64,000 nt of DNA from Ignavibacteriales bacterium. GTDB taxonomy: Bacteria > Bacteroidota > Ignavibacteria > Ignavibacteriales > Ignavibacteriaceae. A program made the position numbers and the translations under genes. The stretch covers positions 62,001-126,000 of the forward strand of contig JADJIA010000006.1 in assembly GCA_016707285.1 (NCBI GenBank), given 5' to 3'. Below the pieces are notes generated by a model. That model worked only from the letters and a program-made list of their open reading frames with translations, did no database searches and was not told the origin of the DNA. Position 1 is the first letter of the stretch. The number at the start of each line of letters is the position of its first letter. Of the stretch, positions 50,467-58,706 are shown one piece after another.

Positions 50467-52605
50467 ATGAGAAAAACATCATTTTTAGGGTTTTTAATAG
50501 TTACCCTCTTCACAACAACGCTTTTTAGTCAATGGTCACAAACTAACGGAATCAAGGCCGGTTATTTCACATCGGTGGTTTCAACAGGATCAGGTCTGAT
50601 TGCCAATTCCGGAAACGGCACTCTTTTTGAGTATGACGGTACCAACTGGTCAGCCGGTCCCTCTACTATTTCTGCAACATCATTACATAATGCAGGTAAT
50701 GGGGCTCTTGTAGCAATTAATTATGGAAAGATATTTGTTTCCATCGACAATGGCACCTCCTGGAATGAAAGATCAATTCCGGAAGCTGTTAATGCAGATC
50801 CTGTGGTGAAAAACGGTAAGATATTTGTTTTAACCGCTTCCGGTGATTCACTCTATCAAAGTTCCGATCTTGGAACAACCTGGAACGGTTTACAAATGGG
50901 AAAAACTTTTCAACACAACGGTGAAACCAAAAATATTTTTATGGTCACCCATTTTGATGTGGCAGGAGACCGTCTTTTTGTGAACGCATTCACCGATATG
51001 GCGCCTGTTTCTTTTATCCTTCTTGAATCACCCGATCTCGGTCAAACATGGTTTGTTTCGTATCTTACCCAATCCCCTGAACAGATTCAGCTGGTTGGTG
51101 CAGCAAACGATCTTGCTATACTTTGTACAACCGAAGGTGTCTATAAAAAAACCGCAGGTAATACATGGAGCCTCGCAAATTCAGGTTTACCCGTTCCTGT
51201 GACAACAAACTTAAACTATTTTAAGCTGAAATACTTAAACAACAAGTTTTATACAATAGTTACCGGCGATGCTTCCGGATTGTTCAGGTTTGATGGTGAA
51301 TCATGGGTTAATATGAATGCAACAAGTTATGTAACTGATTTTGATCTGCACGACGGGTCACTTGTTGCCTCAACTTCAAAAAATATCATAAAGTTAACGG
51401 GTAATTCCTGGACTTCACTTTCAAATGATCTAATCGCTTCAACAGCATCACCGATTCCGCTGAACAAAGATGTTGTGTTCTCTAAATATGGCTATTCACT
51501 GTATAGAACCACAAATGGTGGAAGCTCCTGGGATTCCGTTGCTTCTGCGATTGGGAATCTGACTTTCAGAAACAACGAGATTTTTTCATGGAATCAATCC
51601 GGCATGATTTTGTCAACCGATTTGGGCTCTACATGGAACCCCGTTCCCAATTCGGGAATTCCGACAGATTATCAATCAAAAGTGGGTGGTATTGCAGTCA
51701 ATGGCAATACAATTTATGCAACCTTCCATGGTACAAGAAGAAGAGATCATCTTCCTGCAGTCTGGGAACAGGGTGGTGTGTATCGTTCCACAAACAACGG
51801 TACATCATGGGAACCATTAAACAGCGGAATTACCCATGAGGGTGGAGTACCTGCTCCAGGTTCAGAAATATATGCTTCAGGTTCGACTGTTATTTTTAGA
51901 TCGATTGAGGGAGTTTATACACTTACAAATTCATCGTGGACGAAAGTAAGTAATAGTATCCCTGCACCTGTCTATTTTACTTCCTTTGATGTTGTTAATG
52001 ATTCAATCTTCATCGGCAGCAGTCGTGGTTTATTGCTCTCAACTGACAATGGATCAAGCTGGTTAACGATTAATCATGGATTACAATCAACCAATTTCCA
52101 GTTCTATTACTTAAAGTTTTTCCGGTTTATGGGGAAACAATATGCATTTGATGACCAAATTGATGTGATGTATAAACTCACTGATACCACCTGGTCACCT
52201 GTTTCGTTTAACCCCCCGTCAGAACTTCAGATAATCAGTTTTGCTCAGGCTGAAAACCAATTATACATTGGGACAATTGACCGTGGAATTTGGAAATATA
52301 CAGATGATCCGACCAATGTCGAAGATGAAAATAATGTTCCAACGGTGTTCAATCTGGAGCAGAATTTCCCAAATCCATTTAATCCATCAACAACGATAAG
52401 ATTTTCTTTGTTGAAAGATGGATTTACCACATTGAGGATATACAATATTCTTGGTGAGTTAAAAGCAGAACTGCTAAATAATGATATGACCGCCGGTAAT
52501 CACAGTATCAACTTTGACGCTTCAAGTTTCGGCTCAGGAATTTATCTTTATACGCTGACTTCAAACGGTAATTCAGTAACCAAAAAGATGACTCTTTTGA
52601 AGTAG
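50467..52605 (+). CDS. secreted BNR-repeat propeller protein with T9SS sorting domain
   Basis: 712 residues from ATG 50467, which begins the signal peptide MRKTSFLGFLIVTLFTTTLFSQ; an upstream in-frame ATG at 50398 would bury it. Repeated Asp-box motifs (SIDNGTSW, SSDLGTTW, SPDLGQTW, TTNGGSSW, STDLGSTW, STNNGTSW, STDNGSSW) predict one or two beta-propellers. The end is a type A T9SS sorting domain (NLEQNFPNPFNPSTTI ... KKMTLLK). It resembles the BNR protein at 24555-26096 but lacks the fibronectin-like domain. Function is probably adhesion or binding; no enzyme site was recognised. It is monocistronic and ends at a hairpin. Confidence 0.88.
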   Translation: MRKTSFLGFLIVTLFTTTLFSQWSQTNGIKAGYFTSVVSTGSGLIANSGNGTLFEYDGTNWSAGPSTISATSLHNAGNGALVAINYGKIFVSIDNGTSWNERSIPEAVNADPVVKNGKIFVLTASGDSLYQSSDLGTTWNGLQMGKTFQHNGETKNIFMVTHFDVAGDRLFVNAFTDMAPVSFILLESPDLGQTWFVSYLTQSPEQIQLVGAANDLAILCTTEGVYKKTAGNTWSLANSGLPVPVTTNLNYFKLKYLNNKFYTIVTGDASGLFRFDGESWVNMNATSYVTDFDLHDGSLVASTSKNIIKLTGNSWTSLSNDLIASTASPIPLNKDVVFSKYGYSLYRTTNGGSSWDSVASAIGNLTFRNNEIFSWNQSGMILSTDLGSTWNPVPNSGIPTDYQSKVGGIAVNGNTIYATFHGTRRRDHLPAVWEQGGVYRSTNNGTSWEPLNSGITHEGGVPAPGSEIYASGSTVIFRSIEGVYTLTNSSWTKVSNSIPAPVYFTSFDVVNDSIFIGSSRGLLLSTDNGSSWLTINHGLQSTNFQFYYLKFFRFMGKQYAFDDQIDVMYKLTDTTWSPVSFNPPSELQIISFAQAENQLYIGTIDRGIWKYTDDPTNVEDENNVPTVFNLEQNFPNPFNPSTTIRFSLLKDGFTTLRIYNILGELKAELLNNDMTAGNHSINFDASSFGSGIYLYTLTSNGNSVTKKMTLLK

Positions 52606-52672
52606 TACCATTTGACACCACAAATTTGATTCGCCGGTGGACAAGTCCTCAGGATATAATTCTTTAAAATAT

Positions 52673-52705
52673 AAAAGCCTTGAAACTTAAAATTTCAAGG
52701 CTTTT
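52673..52705. terminator. bidirectional terminator between BNR gene and tRNA-Glu
   Basis: A 13-bp stem AAAAGCCTTGAAA/TTTCAAGGCTTTT with a 7-base loop and a T-run. It is placed so it can end the BNR gene (plus) and the tRNA (minus), which converge here. Confidence 0.75.
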
Positions 52706-52719
52706 TTCATTTTGAAGGG

Positions 52720-52793
52720 TAGCGCGTACGGGATTCGAACCCGTGATCTCTGCCTTGAGAGGGCAGCGTCCTGAACCGCTAGACGAACGCGCC
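52720..52793 (-). tRNA. tRNA-Glu (anticodon CTC)
   Basis: Read on the minus strand, the 74-base gene folds as a cloverleaf: acceptor GGCGCGT with ACGCGCT (G1-U72 wobble), D-arm GTC...GAC, anticodon stem CTGCC/GGCAG around loop CTCTCAA (anticodon CTC, codon GAG), T-arm ACGGG-TTCGAAT-CCCGT, discriminator A. CCA is not encoded. It stands alone, with no other tRNA nearby. Confidence 0.93.
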
Positions 52794-52930
52794 AGATTCA
52801 GACTTCAAAAATACGGCTTTTTTTGCAATTTACAATGTGGGATGAAGGATCAATTGAAGGGAATTGACATAATAAGCACTTTTGGGAACAATTGAACCCG
52901 ACTGCTCTGTTAATTTTAGAGGAGATAAAA

Positions 52931-52972
52931 ATGTTAACGGATTACAGTTACCACAATAAGTGCAGTTATTAA
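52931..52972 (+). CDS. possible leader peptide ORF
   Basis: AGAGGAGATAAAA directly precedes an ATG that opens a 13-codon frame (MLTDYSYHNKCSY, then TAA). The ribosome-binding site is as good as those of real genes here, which is why it is listed. It is about 200 bases before the efflux adaptor gene. It may be a regulatory leader peptide, or the start of a lost gene. Confidence 0.25.
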   Translation: MLTDYSYHNKCSY

Positions 52973-53035
52973 TGCAAATATTGTGAATACTGTCCGTAAT
53001 TGTGCTTTTTGATAAATTGGCATTTTGATTCGAAA

Positions 53036-53056
53036 TTAATTTTAGTCCAAAATTAA
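53036..53056. promoter_or_regulatory. inverted repeat, possible operator
   Basis: TTAATTTT and AAAATTAA separated by AGTCC form a perfect 8-bp inverted repeat about 120 bases upstream of the RND adaptor gene. AT-rich, so chance occurrence is possible; a repressor-binding site is only a suggestion. Confidence 0.25.
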
Positions 53057-53173
53057 CTATATTCGGAGTCGAATTACCCAGATTTTTGATTAAAAAGAAT
53101 TAACCGTGTTCAGTGAGTTAAATCGGTGATACACGGTATTAAACTATAAATTATTCGTGAGTATTGAAACTGT

Positions 53174-54244
53174 ATGGCAAAGAAAACTAAAATAATTATC
53201 TACTCAGTGATAGCACTGATAATCTGCACAATTATCGTTTATCCCTTGTTCACTTCAGGGGAGAAAAAAACAGACAAAGGGAAATCGACTAAATCAGATG
53301 GACCTGCAAAAGTAAAAGGTAAAATTCTGAAATTCGATTCATTTGCTTCTGAAATTAAGGTGATGGGAAAAGTTATTGCCGACGAATGGGTTGACTTATC
53401 TCCGGAAGTCGCCGGAAAAATAACCAAAATCTACTTTAAAGAGGGCTCTTCAGTAGCAAAGGGACAGCTATTGGTTAAAATAAATGATTCAGAACTTCAA
53501 GCCCAACTGAAGAAAAATGATGTTAAATTACAACTTGCCGCACAGAATCTTGACCGTCAGAAAAAACTTCTCGAATTAAACGGTACATCTCAAGAACAGT
53601 ATGATAATTCTGTGTTTGAATACCGCTCGATTGAGGCTGATATAGATCTTCTTAAAGCCCAGATCGCCAAAACAGAAATTAGGGCACCGTTTTCCGGTCA
53701 GATCGGTTTGCGTTATGTATCGGAAGGCGCATTTGCAACTCCGGGAGTAAAAATTGCCACACTCCAAAACAAATCTGCACTTAAAATCGACTTTACTGTC
53801 CCCCAAAATTATTCGATTTATATGAAGGAAGGCAGAACAATTTCTTTCACAACCGGAAACGAAGTTGACCCCCTTCAAGCAAAAATTTATGCAATTGAAC
53901 CCGGTGTAGATCAACAAACCGCCACTTTAAAAGTTAGAGCTTATGTTTCAGGAAGAAGTGTTGAGCTTATCCCCGGAAAGGTTGTTGAAGTTCTGGTAAG
54001 TCTTTCTGCTCCTGTTCAAACGATATTAATCTCAAGTGAGACTCTGGTTCCTGAAATTTCAGGCTATTCAGTATTTATGTACAAGGCAGGAAAGGCTGTC
54101 TCCATCCCTGTCCAAACCGGTGACAGAAATGAAAAAGTTGTTCAAATTCTGGGTGGGATTGCAGAGGGTGACACGATGATCGTTTCAGGTTTGATCCAGC
54201 TAAGGAACAACTCTCCTGTTAAGCTCACAGAAATCGTCAAGTAG
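53174..54244 (+). CDS. RND efflux periplasmic adaptor subunit
   Basis: 356 residues of the HlyD/AcrA membrane-fusion family. N-terminal membrane anchor (IIIYSVIALIICTIIVYPLF), lipoyl-like halves (VDLSPEVAGKITKIYFKEGSSVAKGQLLVKI and ETEIRAPFSGQIGLRYVSEG-like AKTEIRAPFSGQIGL), an alpha-hairpin between them (LKKNDVKLQLAAQNLDRQKKLL) and beta-barrel/membrane-proximal parts (VDQQTATLKVRAYV). It links the inner-membrane pump to an outer-membrane channel. The pump gene follows after 9 bases. No TolC-type gene is in the window. Confidence 0.93.
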   Translation: MAKKTKIIIYSVIALIICTIIVYPLFTSGEKKTDKGKSTKSDGPAKVKGKILKFDSFASEIKVMGKVIADEWVDLSPEVAGKITKIYFKEGSSVAKGQLLVKINDSELQAQLKKNDVKLQLAAQNLDRQKKLLELNGTSQEQYDNSVFEYRSIEADIDLLKAQIAKTEIRAPFSGQIGLRYVSEGAFATPGVKIATLQNKSALKIDFTVPQNYSIYMKEGRTISFTTGNEVDPLQAKIYAIEPGVDQQTATLKVRAYVSGRSVELIPGKVVEVLVSLSAPVQTILISSETLVPEISGYSVFMYKAGKAVSIPVQTGDRNEKVVQILGGIAEGDTMIVSGLIQLRNNSPVKLTEIVK

Positions 54245-54253
54245 GGGCGCCTC

Positions 54254-57200
54254 ATGAGTTTATCATCCATCAGTATCCGCAGGCCGGTGCTTGCGATTGT
54301 TATGTCGATTACTATTGTTCTTTTTGGTGCGATTGGCTACACTTCACTCGGTGTGAGAGAATACCCCAGTATTGATCCACCCATTATTACTGTTTCCACT
54401 TCGTATGTTGGTGCAAATGCAACTGTTATCGAAGCTCAGATAACTGAACCACTTGAAGAGTCGATTAATGGTATAGCCGGAATTAAAAGTTTGACTTCAT
54501 CTTCCCGGGATGGAAGAAGCATTATTACGGTAGAGTTTAACATCGATGTAGATCTTGAAACTGCAGCAAATGATGTCCGTGACAGAGTTTCAAGAGCTAC
54601 AAACCAATTACCGCCTGATGTTGATCCACCCGTGGTAACAAAAGCTGATGCTGATGCATCACCAATTGTAATGGTAACCGCAAGATCCAATAATAAAACG
54701 CTGCTTGAACTTTCTGATTATGCAAGAAATGTGTTGAAGGAACAACTTCAGACAATCCCCGGGGTAAGTCAAATTCAGATATGGGGTGAAAAAAGGTATT
54801 CCATGCGTTTATGGATGGATCCTGCAAAATTGAACGCTTATGGTATCACACCGGTGGAAGTGAGGAATACTTTAAGAAATGAAAATATCGAACTTCCCTC
54901 GGGTAAAATCGAGGGTGATAACACTGAATTAACGGTTAGAACTCTGGGACTTCTCCAAACTCCCGAAGATTTTAATAATTTGATTATTAAAGATAGTCAG
55001 GGTAACACTGTCAGATTTTCAGACATAGGTTATGCTGAATATTATCCCGAAAATGACAGAACAATTCTCCGTCGCGATGGAATTCCTATGACGGGAATTG
55101 TAATTGTTCCCCTGCCGGGAAGCAATCACATTGAAATAGCGGATGAATTTTATAAAAGACTTGAGAGATTAAAAAAAGACCTTCCTGCTGATATGCAGTT
55201 GGATATCGGGTTCGATAATACAACTTTTATCAGAAATTCAATCGGTGAGGTAATAGAGACAATCTTTATAGCGTTTGGACTTGTAATCATAATTATTTTC
55301 CTCTTCCTCAGGAATTGGAGAACAACCATGATTCCGATACTTGCGATCCCAATCTCCCTGATTGGTGCGTTTTTTATAATGTATCTCGCCGGATTTTCAA
55401 TAAATGTATTAACTCTCCTCGGAATTGTGCTTGCAATTGGAATTGTGGTGGATGATGCCATCGTTGTGCTCGAAAATATCTATAAAAAGATTGAAGACGG
55501 TCTAACTCCCGTTGAAGCAGCGGCAAAAGGATCATCAGAAATCTTTTTTGCAATCGTGTCAACCACGGTAGCGCTTGCTTCGGTATTCCTTCCTATAGTT
55601 TTTCTCGAAGGTCTTACAGGAAAATTGTTTAAGGAGTTTGGATATGTAATTGCGGGTTCAGTAATAATTTCTGCTTTTGTTGCTCTTACACTCACCCCGA
55701 TGCTAAGTTCAAAATTGCTTAAGTCATCAGAATCTCATTCAAAATTTTATAATATGACCGAGCCCTTTTTTGTCTGGATGTCAAAAACATACCGTGGCAT
55801 GCTTGAAGCATTTATGAGGGTAAGGTGGGTTTCATTTATTATCATCCTGCTTTCAGCATTGGCAATATATTATTTTGGTGGTAATCTTCAGTCTGAACTT
55901 GCCCCGCAGGAAGACCGTAGTGCCATGAGAATCACGGCGACGGGACCCGAGGGAACAACTTTTGATTTTATGGATTTTTACATCAACAGAATGATCGAAC
56001 AGGTAAAAGAACTCGCTCCTGAAGTAATTACACTGGTATCGGTAACTTCTCCCGGATTTGGCGGCAGCTCGAGTAATTCAGGATTTATCAGGATTTTACT
56101 TTCCGATCCAAATGAGAGGGAGAGAACTCAATCTCAGATCGCCCAACAACTCTCTGCCGCAGCAAAAGGACTAAACGATGCCAGAGCAATTGTTATCCAG
56201 GAACAATCAATCGGTGGTGGGTCAAGAGGGGGTCTGCCGGTTCAATATGTAATCCAGGCAAACAGTTTTGAAGAATTAAGAGAAGTAATCCCCAAATTTC
56301 TGGCAGAAGCCCGTCAAAGTCCAATTTTCGCCGTTGCCGATGTTAATCTGAAGTTCAACAAACCGGAAATAGTTGTAGAGATTGACAGATCAAAAGCTCG
56401 TGATCTCGGAGTCTCCGTTTCTGATGTTGCAACAACTTTACAATTTTCACTAAGCGGACAAAGATTTGGCTATTTTATCATGAATGGCAAACAATATCAA
56501 GTGATTGGCCAATACCAAAGATCGGATAGAAATAAACCCGTTGATCTTAAATCGATGTTTGTAAAAAATAAAAATGGTGACCTGATTCAATTGGATAACA
56601 TAGTCTCACTGACTGAAAGAAGTTCACCACCGCAACTTTACCGATTCAACAGGTTTGCTTCTGCAACCATTTCGGCAGGTCTTAATGAAGGAAAAACCAT
56701 CGGCGACGGAATCGCTGAGATGGACAGGATTGCTGATATCGTCTTGACAGATAAATTTTCAACTGCCCTTGAAGGTGCCTCCAAGGAATTTGTTGAGAGT
56801 TCTTCTTCGTTGATTTTTACTTTCGGACTGGCTATAATCCTGATTTTCCTCGTACTCGCCGCCCAGTTTGAAAGCTTCCGTGATCCATTTATCATAATGC
56901 TCACCGTTCCCCTCGCGATCGCAGGAGCAGTTATGTCTCTCTCATTTTTTGGACAGACACTCAACATTTTTAGTCAAATCGGACAGATTATGCTTATTGG
57001 TTTAGTGACAAAAAATGGGATTTTAATTGTAGAATTCGCCAATCAAAGAAGGGAGGCGGGGATTGAACGGGTTACGGCAGTAAAAGATGCAGCTGAATTA
57101 AGGTTTAGACCCATACTTATGACAAGTCTATCTACTATTCTCGGTACTCTGCCTATAGCACTGGCACTTGGTGCCGGCTCTGAAAGCAGAGTTTCTATGG

Positions 57201-57328
57201 GAATCGCTATTATTGCCGGACTGATCTTTTCTACAGTACTTACACTATTTGTAATTCCGGCAATGTACTCATATCTGTCACCAAAAGAGATTCATATTCT
57301 TCCTGATCTGACAGAAATGGAAAAATAA
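54254..57328 (+). CDS. RND efflux pump, inner-membrane permease (HAE1-like)
   Basis: 1024 residues, the standard AcrB/MexB length. Two sets of six helices separated by large periplasmic loops. The proton-relay pair is seen in TM4 (GIVVDDAIVVLENI); other signatures are SISIRRPVLAIVMSI at the start, REYPSIDPPIITV, GASYVG-like TSYVGANATVIEAQIT, DVRDRVSRATNQLPPDV and LVTKNGILIVEFANQ plus FRPILMTSLSTILGTLPIAL at the end. Substrates are probably lipophilic or amphipathic compounds; not a heavy-metal (HME) type since the DD pair is of the drug class. Confidence 0.95.
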   Translation: MSLSSISIRRPVLAIVMSITIVLFGAIGYTSLGVREYPSIDPPIITVSTSYVGANATVIEAQITEPLEESINGIAGIKSLTSSSRDGRSIITVEFNIDVDLETAANDVRDRVSRATNQLPPDVDPPVVTKADADASPIVMVTARSNNKTLLELSDYARNVLKEQLQTIPGVSQIQIWGEKRYSMRLWMDPAKLNAYGITPVEVRNTLRNENIELPSGKIEGDNTELTVRTLGLLQTPEDFNNLIIKDSQGNTVRFSDIGYAEYYPENDRTILRRDGIPMTGIVIVPLPGSNHIEIADEFYKRLERLKKDLPADMQLDIGFDNTTFIRNSIGEVIETIFIAFGLVIIIIFLFLRNWRTTMIPILAIPISLIGAFFIMYLAGFSINVLTLLGIVLAIGIVVDDAIVVLENIYKKIEDGLTPVEAAAKGSSEIFFAIVSTTVALASVFLPIVFLEGLTGKLFKEFGYVIAGSVIISAFVALTLTPMLSSKLLKSSESHSKFYNMTEPFFVWMSKTYRGMLEAFMRVRWVSFIIILLSALAIYYFGGNLQSELAPQEDRSAMRITATGPEGTTFDFMDFYINRMIEQVKELAPEVITLVSVTSPGFGGSSSNSGFIRILLSDPNERERTQSQIAQQLSAAAKGLNDARAIVIQEQSIGGGSRGGLPVQYVIQANSFEELREVIPKFLAEARQSPIFAVADVNLKFNKPEIVVEIDRSKARDLGVSVSDVATTLQFSLSGQRFGYFIMNGKQYQVIGQYQRSDRNKPVDLKSMFVKNKNGDLIQLDNIVSLTERSSPPQLYRFNRFASATISAGLNEGKTIGDGIAEMDRIADIVLTDKFSTALEGASKEFVESSSSLIFTFGLAIILIFLVLAAQFESFRDPFIIMLTVPLAIAGAVMSLSFFGQTLNIFSQIGQIMLIGLVTKNGILIVEFANQRREAGIERVTAVKDAAELRFRPILMTSLSTILGTLPIALALGAGSESRVSMGIAIIAGLIFSTVLTLFVIPAMYSYLSPKEIHILPDLTEMEK

Positions 57329-57334
57329 ATTATA

Positions 57335-58606
57335 CTACAAAGGAAGAGTACAAGTAAAAGTTGAGCCTTTGCCCTGTTGGCTGTCAACTTCCACTCTTCC
57401 TTTGTGGGCTTCCATAATCTTCTTTACGATTACCAGTCCAAGTCCGGTGCTCTTCTCTCCGGCTGTTGATTTAACACTAAGCTTTTCAAAAGGTATAAAA
57501 AGTTTATTGATCTCGGTTGCGGGGATACCCTGTCCGGTGTCTTTTACACCAAATAACAACTCATTGATCCCTTTTTTAACAAACACTTTAATAGTGGTGT
57601 TCGGGAAAGAAAATTTTATCGCATTCGAGATCAAATTATTTAAAACCTGCTCAATTTTTACAGGATCAATACTGATTTCAAATTCTTCCAAATTTGATTC
57701 ATAGACCAATTCAATATCTTTTTTATCGGCAAGTACGCGGTTTAACGATATGTTGTTTTGTACAAGAGTTGTAAACTCAATTTCCATCGTTTTAAGGTTC
57801 ACTTCACCCGACTCAATAACGGAGATGTCAAGAAGCTCGTTTAGCAGTTGAAGTACAAAATCACTCGATTTTACAATTATTTTAACAAACTCCTGCTCAT
57901 CTTCCGAAAGCTTTTTCTTCCCCTCTTCCTGCAGAATCAATCCAAAACTTAAAATCGCACCGATTGGATTCCTCAAATCATGAGCCGCCATCGATAAAAA
58001 TTTGTTTTTCTCTCTGTTCAACTTTTCAAGTTCATGGTTTTTCTTCGCAAGTTCTCTGTGCATCCTAAGGAGTTGCTGGTTAGCCTCCGCAAGTTCACCG
58101 TTCTTTTGAATTGCGTTTTCATATGTTGATAAAAGCAGATCTATTATCTGAATCTTGTCAGAATTAATGAAATACTTTTTACCTCCAAATACAATTTCCA
58201 TCCCCATATTGGAGACAGGAGAATTAAGACGAATTTCCTGGTTAACCAATATGTATCTGATTCTCGAGAGAAGAAAATCTTTGTTATATGGCTTGGTGAG
58301 AAAATTATCCGCTCCCGATTGAAGACCCTTTATAACATCATGGGGATCAGAAAGATTGGTAAGAAGCATCACCGGGATATCTTTGGTTTCATGTGTGTTT
58401 TTAAGAGTTTTACACAAGTCATAACCATCCATCTCGGGCATCAAAATATCCGTTATTACAAGAGCCGGTTTTTCTTCTTTTACTACCTCCAGCCCCTGAG
58501 CACCGTTAACAGCAGTCTTTACACGATATCCTTCACTTTCAAGAATATAGGCAAGCTGCTCTAATTGAGTGGGGCTGTCTTCAACTACTAAAAGATACAT
58601 TTCCAT
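57335..58606 (-). CDS. receiver-histidine kinase hybrid
   Basis: 423 residues. N-terminal receiver (about 4-120; LLVVEDSPTQLEQLA, phospho-Asp in LVITDILMPEMDGYDL, Lys in FLTKPYN), a ~70-residue coiled-coil linker (NQQLLRMHRELAKKNHELEKL), HisKA with His in MAAHDLRNPIGA (~213) and HATPase (NNLISNAIKFS, DTGQGIPATEI, STGLGLVIVKKI). It lies about 100 bases downstream of the cheA-like gene on the same strand, so it may receive phosphate from that kinase and act as its output or relay. Confidence 0.92.
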   Translation of the reverse strand: MEMYLLVVEDSPTQLEQLAYILESEGYRVKTAVNGAQGLEVVKEEKPALVITDILMPEMDGYDLCKTLKNTHETKDIPVMLLTNLSDPHDVIKGLQSGADNFLTKPYNKDFLLSRIRYILVNQEIRLNSPVSNMGMEIVFGGKKYFINSDKIQIIDLLLSTYENAIQKNGELAEANQQLLRMHRELAKKNHELEKLNREKNKFLSMAAHDLRNPIGAILSFGLILQEEGKKKLSEDEQEFVKIIVKSSDFVLQLLNELLDISVIESGEVNLKTMEIEFTTLVQNNISLNRVLADKKDIELVYESNLEEFEISIDPVKIEQVLNNLISNAIKFSFPNTTIKVFVKKGINELLFGVKDTGQGIPATEINKLFIPFEKLSVKSTAGEKSTGLGLVIVKKIMEAHKGRVEVDSQQGKGSTFTCTLPL

Positions 58607-58706
58607 TAAAATCCTCAGGTCTCAATTTCTCTCTTTTATGATCGGAATTTTCAAAATCCCGTAATACTAATCTATAAAAGAGTATGCTATTTATTTATCG
58701 ATTAAG

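Larger units (their letters stand above)
52794..53173. other. 380-base region upstream of the RND efflux genes
   Basis: It holds the tRNA promoter (minus) and presumably the RND operon promoter (plus). Two small items are listed separately: a 13-residue ORF with a strong Shine-Dalgarno sequence at 52931, and an inverted repeat at 53036-53056. No larger gene is present. Confidence 0.5.
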
